From Varroa destructor (taxonomy: Eukaryota; Arthropoda; Arachnida; Mesostigmata; Varroidae): a stretch of 64,000 nt of DNA. Under the pieces are notes generated by a model. It saw only the letters and a list, made by a program, of their open reading frames with translations, was not told where the DNA came from and searched no databases. Shown here piece after piece: positions 35,062-47,064 of the stretch (position 1 is the stretch's first letter; every line of letters starts with the position of its first letter). The stretch spans positions 22,419,126 through 22,483,125 of the forward strand of contig NW_019211455.1 in NCBI RefSeq assembly GCF_002443255.2. Reading direction: 5' to 3'. Made by a program: the position numbers and the translations under genes.

Positions 35062-35838
35062 CTTAAGACACGTAAACAATAAATAAATAAAATTGAACGC
35101 TTAGCAAAACTATCGTTAGTTGTACTACTAGTACAGCTGCCGAGAAGTAATCAATGCAATGTAACGTGGCCATACTTTAATATTAAGCGAGATGTAGGCT
35201 AGCACTAGGGTGGAATCCTCAGAACTCATGTTTAGACGTAAGGCTCACAATTGTCCTGCTAATTATTGCTACGAAAATGGCGGACTATCTGGTAGCGATT
35301 TCTAGGAGGTGATAAGATGCGCTCCCGTAATTGTATTGGAAGTATCCGAGTGCTGAGCACTATAGTTTAAAAAAAAAAAAGTTATAGTTTTTGAACGTTT
35401 GTGAACAAGTTCACATAGAAAATACGACCAATATATGATATTATTACAATATGATATTTCCACGACTGGTATTTGGGCTGACACGCCACAATAGCGTGCG
35501 ATTCAGAGTACATAGGTCACTTCGAGCCTACTGCATGAAATATGTCCTCGTTTAGCATTGATTCATTCGTCACATTAGGATTATTCATCTGACTGTAGAA
35601 AAGGAAAATGCAGAGTAAACAACATATTCCTATTTGACGTGACGTATCCCGCTAATTTTGAGAATCGCCGCACGCTTTTTCCCATAAACCACAAAAACGC
35701 TCGGTAACAAATACGCTCCTTGCATAATCATAACAAACGCAATTTCCCCGTTGTTGCCGGTTATCGTTTCTGGGCTGTTCTTCTATGGTAATTTTCTATT
35801 TGATGTATAATGCTTCAGTAGCAACTCTCGAATGCTCT

Positions 35839-35846
35839 CTTACCAT
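35839..35846 (-). other. Candidate ATG mini-exon and donor
   Basis: On the minus strand an ATG (35844-35846) is followed directly by GTAAGA, a good donor. It would supply only the initiator Met, in phase 0, to the 34.6 kb cuticle exon across a roughly 780-bp intron. This gives a continuous signal peptide. It is the best first exon I found, but not the only possible one. Confidence 0.4.
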
Positions 35847-36027
35847 TTCCGCCCTGTCGTTAGCTTCGGTGCGTTTTTCAGCCCACCCTTTTCGACTCCG
35901 TATGTAGTGCGAACTCGTATCTTCTGCCGCCTTTGATATCGTGTCCAGCCCCCTGCTGGTTCGTACTACTGCTATCCGTGGTCTATGACGGTTGTATATG
36001 TGATCCTACCCCCATAGCGCGACCAGC

Positions 36028-36035
36028 TATATATA
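36028..36035 (-). promoter_or_regulatory. TATA box for the cuticle gene
   Basis: TATATATA, followed by G, in a GC-richer context lies about 185 bp upstream of the candidate ATG on the minus strand. It would place the start site near 36000. This is inference from position and motif. Confidence 0.35.
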
Positions 36036-36039
36036 GTCT

Positions 36040-39000
36040 ATCGGCAGCCCGTCGTGTGGTCATGTGCCATGTCAAAAAAAGAGAAAGTCTGCGGGTAGTG
36101 TTTTGCTGTTGTGTGTATCTGTACATGTGTGTAAAGAGTCTACCCCTTATTCCTCTTGCGCACATATACATGAACACACAACACGCTAACTAAAATATTG
36201 TATCAGACTGACACGTATCAGAAGCCGCGCAGGACGATGAGGTCATCATTTCTGAGTCGTGTTAAGTTGCTGGTGTTAAGCAGGCTCGACCAGACTAAAC
36301 GCCCAGCAGCAGCATCCGTATCAACGGTAGCAAACGAAGGAGACATAGCGTAGCTACGACAGCACAAGTAAAACGTCGACATTGAATTTCTCGTAACGTT
36401 TAATTCTCTTCTTACTCTTATACAATTCACGCGTTGCTGTTACTACTGTTACCGCTACTCATTCAGCCCATGGCAGCTTTAACACTCAGACAGAGCTTAA
36501 GTCATAGAAGTTTACATTCAACAATAACAACAGAAGTAGCAACAAAGACATACAACAACAACAACGGTGACGCCTCATTCTGCGTCATGTGAGGTGGGCT
36601 GTTGCTTTGTGCATAATCCGCATTACAAAGTAACGGCGATGTTATCGGTCGGCGAAAGTTTGACGCCGTTTTCGCAGTCCGCAGTAGCCATCTGTCAGGG
36701 CTCGTCGTCGCCGTGGTTTAGATCGCTGCTAATAGGACCAGAATAGCGACTAGTGTAATAATAAGATTGTGTTGAAGTAAAGCCAAGATGCAACGCCCGG
36801 ACCAGAGGCTAACTGAGCGATTCGGCCACTAAACGTCCCTCAGGACAATCAGACCAAAACGATGAACTATTGTCTGTTGCTAACCGGAGGATTCGTTTAA
36901 AATGCGTCTTGAATGATAACATTGAAATATTCTAGGATTGTAGTACGCTATTATTAGCGTAATTCTTCTGCATTTGTGACTCAACTGCTAAATGGGAGGA
37001 TTCAGCAAAACAGGGCAGGGTGGGGGCAGAGTTATACCCGACGCTCCCCCAGAGCGACCACTCTCAGGGTCACTCACTGAATCTGAGGCGTTACCGTCAT
37101 ATAGAAAGAATCCGTATTGATACTGGTACTGGTAACGTCTCGTACGATTAACCCCTACTGAAATAATGACTGAAAATAGTCGAATGCCAAATTGGCAAGT
37201 AGGAGCTTGACTTTTGGCTGTATTATTTTGGTTAGACTCTTTCAGCTTACCACCAGAGGGTCAGCTGTTTCCTTTAGATATGATGCGAATCATTTCTGTT
37301 GCCACGAACAGATGAAATATAACTGCATCGCCCCCCAAGTAAAGCACTCACAATAATAGCAGGGACTGGGTCATACCACCCGTAAGACACGTTTGTTAGA
37401 AACGTCAGACACAATAGCGGCAGGCATTGAGTATAAAAAAAAGCCGCAGATCACTTGGCTCTCTGCCCAAGGGACTCAACAGAACATAAATCGAAATAAG
37501 AACACTTACTGAATAACAACAACAAACAAAAAAAAATTGGTTCTTGCTGTGTGAAGAGGAAGATCTAAAAATCAAGAGAACGTTACTAGAGAAAGGCGGC
37601 GTTTCAGGTAAAGGCGTTCGTAAAGAGCGAGAAAAACAAAAATACCCCAAAAACCGCGTAAGGTCTTTCCCGGTCTGTTTCGGTCATAGGTGGTATCTTT
37701 ACGATGTATGGTGGCCAGTAAGCCCATAAAATTTGGCACCTCTGTCTTTTTCTTTTGGGGCAAAAGGACTGTGACTTTGGCGAGAAATACTGCGATACTG
37801 TCGGTCATGGTTTACTATTTAGCGCATCTTTGCTTGTTTCTTTGGGTAACAAAAGCTTTCAAAAGGACAGGCTTAGAGTTCTGCAAAGCGCGACAGACCA
37901 ATCTGTGTGTGTGCGTGATTTTTCCCGAAATAAAGTTCTGTTTAAAGAAAATTCTAAATAGTAGATAAACACTGTGCCTGAACCGTCAGCAGCAGCCATG
38001 TGGAACTTCGTTGCCTGATTCTTCCCTGCACTTATTGGCACATAAGAGACTCAGTTTTACGTCATACTCTAGTAATCTTATTATTACTATATAAGAAAAG
38101 CGCCTGCTGCGGTAGGCCGTTCAGTGATTCAACACAGACTGTCTATCTATTCGATCTGATTTAAACGAACCGCAGTACTAAGAGAAACGGTGTTGCTAAG
38201 AGGATTGGCCCTCGACCTGACCACGATAAAGACACAGTCTGGTGCTCCGAGCATTAACGACATCTTATCCTACGAATTTGGGACAAGCAAGTAAGTAATC
38301 GTACATTTCAAGTTATCGCCGTCGCTATGAAAATTGTCCATGTTTCGATACTTTATGTATAAGACAAGGCCAAATACTAGTGAATCTTTCAATGTTGTCT
38401 ACTCGATAAGTATCAAGCATCCGAGGGACGTCTAAGCTAGCGAAGTATACTGTAATAAGTGTGATATATAACTATAATAATGGCGCATTAGTATTATAGA
38501 TGCACCGGTTTCTATTCTTTTTGCCCCTGTACAGTTACAAGCACGGAGAAGACCGAGCGAAAGTAAAGTTAGCCATAGAAGACCATTTGACCCATATTGA
38601 TACAGTGATAATGATAATGCTACATAGGCTACCCATAATGTCGTTGAAGCAAAAGGGGGCAGATACCATTGCCGATTTTCTTCGTATAACACCATCACGC
38701 GTCGGTGTGACTTTATTGAAGGCAAACGGCGAGTGCCTTGTGTTATTGATAGTACATTGGTAAATGGATGATAGGTGTTCGTGTCTAAATTACTATTTTC
38801 TGACATTTTCGACTTTTTTGTAAACAAATCCTTGAGATCACCTCTTTCAGAAGAAGGGACCTGCCCCCATTAATAGGTTTAGCTAGGATGAGTATTCTCG
38901 TATTCCTTTGCAGTTCTTTAAATGGAATGGTAACCTAGCAAACGGCATGGTTACTCCAAGGATACTATCTAGACCAACAGAAAAGGAAAGTTATGATACC

Positions 39001-39360
39001 GACTTCGCATCGATATCAAAAAACCAATCAACAACAATTGTTTCGCGTAAAGGGGTTTAAGCTCACCTAACACTTGTCCTCCTTCAAAGAAGGCTCATCT
39101 ATCGCGGCTGTTTGGACAACCTTTTGTTCTCGGCGAAAGACTTTGTAGTAGGGCGTAAAGGACGCCGTCTTTGCCATGCGATATTCCCCGTCTTTAAAGT
39201 CCGAATTTAAAGTAAATTTTTTTCTTGACAGAGAAAATGTGTTATTAGTACTACCGCTATAATGCGTACGATGAGTTTTTTGAGGCTGCAGATCCTGTTT
39301 CAATGCTTAAGTCTGTTTTATTTAAAATATATCTAAAGTAACAGCACTTTGTTTTCGTTT
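36040..39360. other. Intergenic with uncertain ORFs
   Basis: About 36.4-36.8 kb is GC-richer and contains an ATG in good context (36788) followed by only 11 codons. At about 37.54-37.97 kb several short frames are open on both strands, one reading QKDCDFGEKYCDTVGHG, without clear splice sites. At 38432-38827 a 131-codon minus-strand frame and an 87-codon plus-strand ATG frame (38500-38763) overlap. Neither has a motif and I cannot choose. Confidence 0.35.
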
Positions 39361-39366
39361 TGTTAT

Positions 39367-39684
39367 ATGGTGACGCTGTTCCTGTTATTTCTCCTATGCA
39401 GTCCTGAGGCCCCACAAGCAGCATGTGATATGTCAACAATAAAGAATGGGGATTGGCTAGCGCCGAATTTCTGTATACGTGTATGGAGCCAACTTCCTTT
39501 AGCCTTCCTTTCAGATGTCAACGTTTTCCAGATTACTAGTCATAGCGGAATCAAATCTGAGTTCACTGGTGTGAAGCCCAGCATTGCCCTGAGATACAAC
39601 AAACAACTTCCGCCCAGTGGCGTACATAAAGCATTAAATCCTTCGTTATCCTTCGCAAAAAGGAAAAATGTAAAAGCTAAATGA
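39367..39684 (+). CDS. Possible secreted protein, 105 aa
   Basis: The ATG at 39367 opens 105 codons. The first 18 residues (MVTLFLLFLLCSPEAPQA) have the hydrophobic core and small-residue end of a signal peptide, with a likely cut before ACDMS. The rest holds two more cysteines (ACDMS and NFCIRVWSQL) and a basic C-terminus (KRKNVKAK). A weak A/T-rich TATA-like stretch lies 40 bp upstream. A caution: ctgttatttctcctatgcag inside the signal region is also an excellent splice acceptor. The hydrophobic residues may therefore be a translated pyrimidine tract and the true exon may begin after 39401. No family is recognised. Confidence 0.3.
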   Translation: MVTLFLLFLLCSPEAPQAACDMSTIKNGDWLAPNFCIRVWSQLPLAFLSDVNVFQITSHSGIKSEFTGVKPSIALRYNKQLPPSGVHKALNPSLSFAKRKNVKAK

Positions 39685-39995
39685 TCGGCACTTTTCAACC
39701 TAGTGACTACTTGACAACTTTTCTTCAGCGAAGCCAAAGTCTGCGATAAGCACGCTCTAAAAATAAGGCGCAGTGGCGGACCGAAAACATACAGCATTTA
39801 CAGGCAGCAAATTGCAAATAGAAAAGGTTCCAACATCGTGACTCCATTGGCCCCCGTTTTCCATCAATGCAGATAATATATAAAAAAGTAAAAAGGTATA
39901 CTCCCTCTCGGCCTTATAACGTAAGGTCGACAGAGAGTATGCTAGCCATCTTGGCAGTTCGCCAAAGCTGTTTTTTGCCAGTCGTCAATTAAATA

Positions 39996-40256
39996 GTGTC
40001 CTATCGAAACTATCCAATAATTTGTGTTGTTAATGATATCGAAGATGTCTCTGAGTTAAACTGCAAATCTAAATTTCGTTCAGACTGCCTCTTCCATGAG
40101 TCCAGAGAATCTAAGGTTTGTTTTTATGCGTATTCTGAACAAAGGGTTTCGCAGCTGACCCGTTATATGAGCAATCTTAAAAAAGTGATCCCAAACGAGT
40201 TTGTAGATCAAGCTGTTGGGCTGACAACGTCTTGTCTCTCAAATCTACATGGGTAG
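39996..40256 (+). CDS. Possible cysteine-containing exon
   Basis: The frame is open for 86 codons, ending LSNLHG before TAG at 40254-40256. It has five cysteines spread along it (VSELNCKSKFRSDCLF, ESKVCFYAY, TTSCLSN) and reads like an extracellular protein. The start is not an ATG. An acceptor-like gttaatgatatcgaag near 40042 could begin the real exon. It lies 310 bp downstream of another candidate secreted ORF on the same strand, so the two could belong to one gene, but I found no in-phase splice pair. Confidence 0.25.
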   Translation: MSYRNYPIICVVNDIEDVSELNCKSKFRSDCLFHESRESKVCFYAYSEQRVSQLTRYMSNLKKVIPNEFVDQAVGLTTSCLSNLHG

Positions 40257-40259
40257 AGA

Positions 40260-42345
40260 CTTATGTAAATGGTGTCGATGAGATGTCAAAAAACATAAAA
40301 AAAACCCTACTTTACCTTTGTGCGGTTACTGTGTGCGCCGTGGATAATAGAGCATTAACAGACATTTCTTGTACACATAAAATATCCTCACGTACCGGAT
40401 GTCACACTTGACCAACGTTTGCTCAGCATGACATGATTAACAAATTAGCGAGGTACGTACCTGTAGCGTACAGATTAAAGCATCTGCTGAAACGTAGCGA
40501 GATGACCTTCTAAGATCTTACGTTTGCAAAAAACGTACGAAAGAGTAAAGTTAAAGGTTTTCAAGCACAATGAAAAATAGGCCGTCTTTGTTAGCTGTTT
40601 TATCTTCTTCTGCATACCTACTGATTGTCGCTGACGTTGGTAATCATATAATTCATTAAGCTGAAATCATTATATAGTACTCCATTGACCTAATGCTAAA
40701 TACCTACCGTTTCTATTCGAGACCTTGCTTAGGTTATAGACCCAAGTCGATGGCTCTAGACGTGGGTTCCTATAGGATAAAAATCTATGCCGTTAGCATT
40801 ATGTCGATCAGCATGCCTTTAGAGGAATATATTTCAGATGAATGAATTTCCGCTTTTAAGTTCTGCGCAAATTTACCGTCTCCAAATGGTAACCAAAAAG
40901 TTGCCTAGAGAAGCTCACTTTAAGAAGCGTTGTTGAATTTGAGCCTTAGTAACCAATAGCAATGCACATATCACCTCGTACTTTTATCGTAACTGTTATT
41001 CCTGCTTAAATTCTGTACTATATTTAAAGCATCATATCGTTTACAGCTCGGAGTTTTAAATTTCCCCTCTTTTGTAACCTGAAAATACCCGTCTCGATCT
41101 AAGTATGCAGTACACATTGACAAAGATCGAAAATATATTATAAGAAAGATTTTTTTTGGCTATTCTCCCTCAGGGTTGTGTAGCCTTCGAAATACTTCAT
41201 ATTCATCCTAAAAGCCTTCGTGAATACCGAAAAGACTGTTTTCAATCTCGTTACGATTTATTCTCGTCTGTTGTATTTTTCAAGATCATCCACGGCCAAG
41301 AATGTCGATAAAGCGAAGCGCAAAAAAATCTGTTTTCTTTACGAATAAGGATATTTATCCCTGCTTCCTGACGGAAGGCTTTGCCTTCTAACGTGTTTGG
41401 TCTCGTTGTTGCCATCCGCAGGAATGTTTCCGCATCAATTGCGGGAATAGGTCCAGGCGTATGGTCGTGCGATCAAAAGCTCTAGAAGGCTTTAATGATA
41501 CGCCGAAAATATCATTTCTCGAAGAGAGCAAGGCAATATATTTCTATGCGGCGAAATATCTTACACAGGTGTTTTGTTATCCTTTGTTTTTCTACCGTTA
41601 CTTATATGCTAGGAAGAAATCCGTATAAAAAGGCTACTTGAAGTGTTCATACGAGTCTATTTGAAGTTAAGGTTGAAGTTTATGAAAATAATGAACAAGG
41701 CGTTGGATCCTGATTAGTAGTTTTCCAACTGCAAGACTCAGATTAAGCAACCTAGAAGTATCGAAGGTTGTCGCTGCAGTAATTGTTCTTGATGGAAGGG
41801 GCTAGCAAATATACTCGCTTAAATAAGTGGGCTAAAATCGAGAAAATAAGTAGACCTGCCAGATGTTAAGATGAGCGTTCTAAACAAGCGGTACGATCGC
41901 AAACGTTCATTCTTCCAAACCCAAAACACTTAACGAGTACTCTTCCTGGTCTCATTATTGACATTTAGCGGTTCGCACACTGCTATGGATGGCAATCTTC
42001 AACTCAGACCATTACCCCGACTTAACTTGCATCGCATCATAGACCAAATATGATTCCTGATATGCTTGTCTCGCACTTCATACAGATGGCAGCAAGAAAA
42101 CATCAGAGTAAATGCATTGTGGCCTACTGGCCGCAAGAAGAAAGAACCGGACATTAGTTAGAGCTGTGAATTGTAATAGGGCGATCAACTGCTGATGTAC
42201 ATTCACGCGAATGACGTACGCACGTACGAACCGTTACGTATACGTTTCTTTGGGTTTTGGAACCCCTCTATTCATGTCCACGGCACACGTTGCTTTGCTG
42301 CAATCCGTAACATCATACTTTAGTCCACCGTTCAAAATTTCCTCT
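40260..42345. other. AT-rich intergenic
   Basis: No gene, repeat or motif that I can support. Confidence 0.6.
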
Positions 42346-42349
42346 TCGT

Positions 42350-44225
42350 TATTTTTTCCATTCGGCTTCATTGAATGGCTCCGCGTTTAAGCAGGGAACA
42401 GCTGCACCGAGCTTGCAGTCGATGGAGATGGCACTTTTAGATGTATAGCTTGTATTGGCGGCGGCCGAGAGGAGCACGTACAAGGTCGCGTGGAGCACCG
42501 TTGTGCCGTGGGCAAATATCAGCGCATCGAAGGCGGTGACGACGTGCTTGGCCATGTGATATACCGAGTGGAAGGCCTTTGTAATAACAGTGAGCAGCAA
42601 TAGACGAACGAGCGACAAGTCCGCAGAGGGTGGAGTTAAAGAAGATGGTGCGCTCACCTTTTCGGACATGTGACAGGATTCCATCTAACAAAATACGTAT
42701 GGCAATACAAGCATTGACAATAAATGACGTGTGAATCGAACCCGACATTGGATAAATGCAAGGATTCGGAGCCAGGTACAGCAGGTAGCACGTCTTTTAA
42801 GAAATGAAAAAAGTTACGGCGCGGTCGAAAAACACGACGACAGCGGAATTTGACCGCGCCTACAGGGCGGAGTGGAAGTTGACTATTGGACACAACGGAG
42901 CTGCGTTTATGTTGATCCCCTGTCACACAGGACAGAAACGGCCACGGGAAGGACTTAATGAATCTGATCGGAAGCATCGCGTTCGAGTTTGTTGGCTGAC
43001 AAAGGTCTACTGTATAAGTGTCGGATTCAAGCAGGTAAGACGGATTGATGAACGGCTTTAGCACGCAACAGTTGTGACGTGAAAGGGGATAAAAGCTGGA
43101 AGTCGGTGCATAACATAAGAGAGCCACATGTTTTGTATATGAGGAAGCGTAAACATGAAGAGGTACTTACGCCACCTTTTGCTGGAAATCCGAAAGAGTC
43201 AGTGTTTTGTCGGGGGTAGCTTTAGTGGCACAACCAAAATGCCAATAATGCGGCTCAATAGTCTTTGGCTGAGATGGTGTAACGGATCGTAATTCATGGT
43301 TTAAGTGGGTTCTGCAGGCAGTTTTGAAATGTCAGCAGGGTGGTATGTCCAGACGCACCAATCTTCCCAGTCGATGTGACTGGAGGAGAAAGTGTCACTG
43401 ATGCGTATACGGAGAGGCTAACGTCAGTGAAGGTGAAGAGCGGAGTGCAAAAATTGAAAAAGGAACCAGTCGACATGCCTGTCACAATGACTGCAGCGTC
43501 CACTAACGTAGAATAACAGCGAAACTGGTTGTTTATAAGCGCCAATGGCTGTTAAAATGCAACGACGTAAAAAGATCAGTGAAGAGTTGTTGGAGGCAGT
43601 GGGCACCTTTCATACGAGGGGGGGTCCCTGCAGGCGTCGCTTAACTACACACCGATGGCCTTTGCCTCGGTAACTACAAGTGAGCCGGATTGAGCCAGTA
43701 GAGAAGCTAACATCATACAGAGAAAAAACTTCATTCACACTAACACAGATAGATGACGACGTACACACGGAGACTAGCCCAATGGGTGCCCCAGAATTCG
43801 CAGGAATCTATTTGACTATACTGTTTAAATTGTATGAGGTCACAGTTTTGCTAAACTGGAAATACAACAGTGGCAGGACTGGAGTAAACATCAGCCGTGC
43901 GACAGATCTGAAAACGAATGATCTCGTTGAAGCAGCGATGCGGGGCTTAAATTTTCGAGCAGGTCATAACTGACTGTGTGCTCCACGCTCACCCTGCTTT
44001 AAGTGGCTACGTTTAAAATATGCAGATAACGAATAAGCAAACGTAACGAAGCAGCAGAGTCTTGAGGCCGGTGGCATCGTTGCGTGGCTGTGCGACGACC
44101 ATTGGAGATCTCAGTCAGTGTAACAAGTGGGGCTCGAAACAGCAAATACTGAATCAGACTGACCTCCCGATCATTGAACGATGAGGTTGTTATTTCAGGA
44201 CTCATTAGGGTGTATGGTTTTCTTG
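42350..44225 (+). other. GC- and purine-rich island, broken ORFs
   Basis: GC is clearly higher than in the flanks, and the plus strand is rich in A and G. A succession of plus-strand frames reads like protein, but each is short and the frame changes. Examples are DGDGTFRCIACIGGGREEHV (about 42420-42600), VELKKMVRSPFRTCDRIP (about 42600-42720), an ATG frame at 42804-43061, KHEEVLTPPFAGNPKESVF (about 43150), VTDAYTERLTSVKVKSGVQK (about 43395) and an ATG frame at 43680-43973. Minus-strand ORFs (42349-42684 and 42654-43127) overlap them. Either this is a decayed long coding element read on the plus strand, or purine bias alone keeps the frames open by making T-initial stops rare. I recognise no domain. 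It ends where SINE copy S2 begins. Confidence 0.35.
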
Positions 44226-44350
44226 CGCCGGTAATGGCCTATTGGGTAACATATTTGCTTGCCAATCTTAAGGACACGTTGTGGTTTAGGTTCGATCTAT
44301 ACAACCTGGAATGCCTAAAGGCGATACCGGACGTAAAACTCGAAACATAG
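44226..44350 (+). mobile_element. tRNA-derived SINE copy (S2)
   Basis: The head has an RNA polymerase III A box (TGGCCTATTGG, 44235-44245). A B box (GGTTCGATCTA, 44289-44299) follows at tRNA-like spacing, but there is no complete tRNA fold. A tail containing ggcgataccggacgtaaaac (44320-44339) follows. Head and tail both match the minus-strand copy at 57.0-57.17 kb, and the tail matches the copy at 10.6 kb. A tRNA-like head plus a shared non-tRNA tail is the definition of a tRNA-SINE. Confidence 0.75.
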
Positions 44351-44354
44351 GGGG

Positions 44355-46730
44355 GTATAGCTTTCGACATAGATTCATCGTCATTCTATTTCAACGGTAC
44401 ACGCTCAAACAATGTTGGCCAACGGGCTTACTTAGTCGGATATAATTAATGGCAAAAATTAATCTAAGAATCGTGCCTTGCTACTTGACCATGGCTTTTT
44501 CTTCGTGAAGTTCCATTCAAAACTGTCCACATCACGATTCAGTTAGTCTCATTGTGTAAATAAAGTCGCTTTTTGGTTCAATTTACGACAGCAATACGAG
44601 CCGCGGATTTTGAAGTGGGTGGCGCTGCGTTAGAATGCGCGGTCCTGTTAAATATCATGCGTCCATCAAAGTGAGTTCGTATTAGAACGCACGTTGTTTT
44701 GGCGCCCGTCCAGTCGGGCAGTGTTTTCGTTGCACATCGTTTTTTTCGACATCACGCGCTAGTTTTCAGCAATCGAGAGATTGTGGTCGTTTCTCTCTAT
44801 TGAATCCTTAACCTCATCAAAGCTCAAACTCATAATTACATGTTTGAGAGACCTCAGTAGAACTCACTAACAGTAGCAGATCGATCGAGCCAGCATAATA
44901 TATGCTCAAAGACTGAAGTGGCACAGACCCTTGTTTCTCATAATGTACAGTGTATACATATGAACATAGCTTCGTAAGCTGTACCGATCTATGTTCAAGA
45001 AATATACGTCAAAGGGCGAAAATAACGGGGTACAAATGCGGCAAGTAAGTCCTATTTCGTGTGAGGGGTTTCGAGTGTTTGGGTCGATCACCCACGTTGC
45101 CAAAGGGGGAAACCGTTCAGAAAACTTGGAAACAGACGTGGACAAGCTGAAGGGAGAGTACAGTGGGACCTCTTGAGTTCTATAGTTGGAGGCTTGTCAA
45201 AGAGCAGGCTGGCTAAATGGTTGGGAAGTCTGTACATGTATGAAGAGCAGTAAGGTGTTGAGTAAGTTATGGGTCGGCAATAAGTGTAGGCCGTATCTGC
45301 ATTGGCCGCTGGTTACCGCAAGACAAGACAAGACAAGGCTGCTGCTTCTCTGCATTACGTGCGACCATGCTTATATAAGATAATTATTTATTGACTAAAA
45401 ATGAACGAAATCAAATATTTTCATAGTTACAAACGTACTAGTCTTAATAAGTATCAGCGTCGCCCGATGAATGAGAACTGTACATTGCTTGTTTAATCCA
45501 TCATAGAATCATAGAAAACTATTACGAAGAGTTTTTTGATCGACTCAGATGGTACAATTGCATCGAAATAAAGCATAACGCTCTTGCTATTTTTCAGACC
45601 CGTCTTGTGTCCCGTAGTATAGGGTTCACAAATCCGAGACGATCATCCCCTTGAGCGTGGCTAATGTCTTTTATACACAACCCAAATGCAATCGTACATA
45701 CGTTAAGTAGAAGATTTGTTGATTTTGGTGTTATTATCTTATTTTCTCTCTGTATCATTTATTTTTATTATTATTCTTATGAGCATAGTCTCTTTCAAAT
45801 TCTCTGCAGAATATCTAGTTGTAAGCAATGGCGTTCGCATACGAGCACTCTAAGCTATTCATTTTGTACTATGTTTCCCCTTTTGTCCTTACTTGAATCG
45901 AGATTCCTCATCTGAATATCTAACTATCGTTCGTTACAGATGTAGTATATTTACCTTACAAAGAAATATGATGAAAATGAAGTTAAATAAACTTGTATGC
46001 TTACGTACTTAATTGAAACACTTGAATTTCTCGTGATTAATAAAATTGTGTAAGCATACAATTTAGTTTGGTTTATGTTATCTAATTTCATGTGTGCGTA
46101 TATACAACTCTTACTAAAGCTTAATTTATCCTTAACTTAAGTTATCGACGTCTTCACGACGGATAAACGAGCTTGAAACGTACAGTAACATACAGATACA
46201 CATTCACATGCATTTCGCGCGTGACCCACTAAAAAAACATAATCAAAGTCCACTTTCTATTAGCAGTCAAATGTAGATTTCCATCACTTTTTTCTATATG
46301 TGGCAAATAGATATTTAGCTGATCGGGCTATTCTTAACGTTCGGATATCTTTGATTTTATCCTTAACATTGCTTAAGAATCATTTCTCTTTCCCTTAACG
46401 TCATCCGTCTACTGAATTGACGACGTTAAAGTCACGCTGTTTACTAGTTCCCCTAAAATTTCGTATGTCTGTGGTATACAGCGTCTTTTGTTTGCAGTCC
46501 TCTGAGGACCTCTTCGCCTCTGGTCAGTCCGTAATCTAACTGGGCGAATAAAATCCGAGATAACTACCCAACGTACATGCCCACTGACTAACACTTGTTT
46601 ACATTATATCGGCATGAAAGAAACGATCAAACACCCCGGTCGCTTAATGGCATAAACCAATGGCTGATACGGCTTGATTTCTGCCAAAATTAGCTTCTTT
46701 TGGAAATTTGTAATAGTTTGCAATATAATC
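44355..46730. other. Intergenic, no supported gene
   Basis: ORFs of 60-83 codons overlap on both strands without motifs. A short (ACAAG)3 run lies at about 45323-45338. I see nothing else. Confidence 0.5.
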
Positions 46731-46731
46731 T

Positions 46732-46773
46732 ACTAATATGTTAATCCTAATATGTTAATACTAGTATGTTAAT
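46732..46773. repeat. Tandem 14-bp repeat, three copies
   Basis: The unit CTAATATGTTAATC is repeated three times with single-base changes (…TTAATC, …TTAATA, CTAGTATG…). It lies just past the stop of the minus-strand candidate exon at 46798. Confidence 0.85.
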
Positions 46774-46797
46774 CTTTTTTAGAGAGTAGTTTTTTGC

Positions 46798-47062
46798 TTA
46801 TGTTGGGCAAATTTGATCTACTTTTTCGGAAGAGTCATCCAGCAACCGTTGGAGAGCTTTTCTTTGCTTTGCATTAACTTTTCCAAGCTGTACTTTTAGG
46901 CTAGCCTGATTTCGGCTCAGGCTAAGCGCAAGACCTTGCCGATCGGAGTAAATGGTCTTTTTCAATGATAGCGTCTTTTTCCCATAAAGCGTAACGCCAC
47001 TTTGGGCGAGCTGATTTTTTTGTTTAACAACCATTATGACTTTTGCAGGTGTTTTCTGAGTT
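46798..47062 (-). CDS. Probable terminal exon, basic protein
   Basis: On the minus strand the acceptor ttattttgtgttgctctgcag is nearly ideal. It opens a frame after one codon-completing base and runs 87 residues to TAA 46798-46800. It reads TQKTPAKVIMVVKQKNQLAQ, then YGKKTLSLKKTIYSDRQ, then AKQRKALQRLLDDSSEKVDQ. The part is Lys/Gln-rich with helix-forming repeats and no hydrophobic segment, like a cytosolic or nuclear tail. No upstream exon was found and the family is not recognised. An opposite-strand ORF (47002-47187) covers only its start. Confidence 0.4.
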
Positions 47063-47064
47063 CT

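Noticed and set aside
38432..38827. 131-codon minus-strand ORF as a gene
   Set aside because: No ATG-supported domain, and it overlaps an equally open plus-strand ORF; length alone is compatible with chance.
42735..42750. tRNA-like gaatcgaaccc on the minus strand
   Set aside because: No pairing T stem, no A box at the right distance and no anticodon arm.
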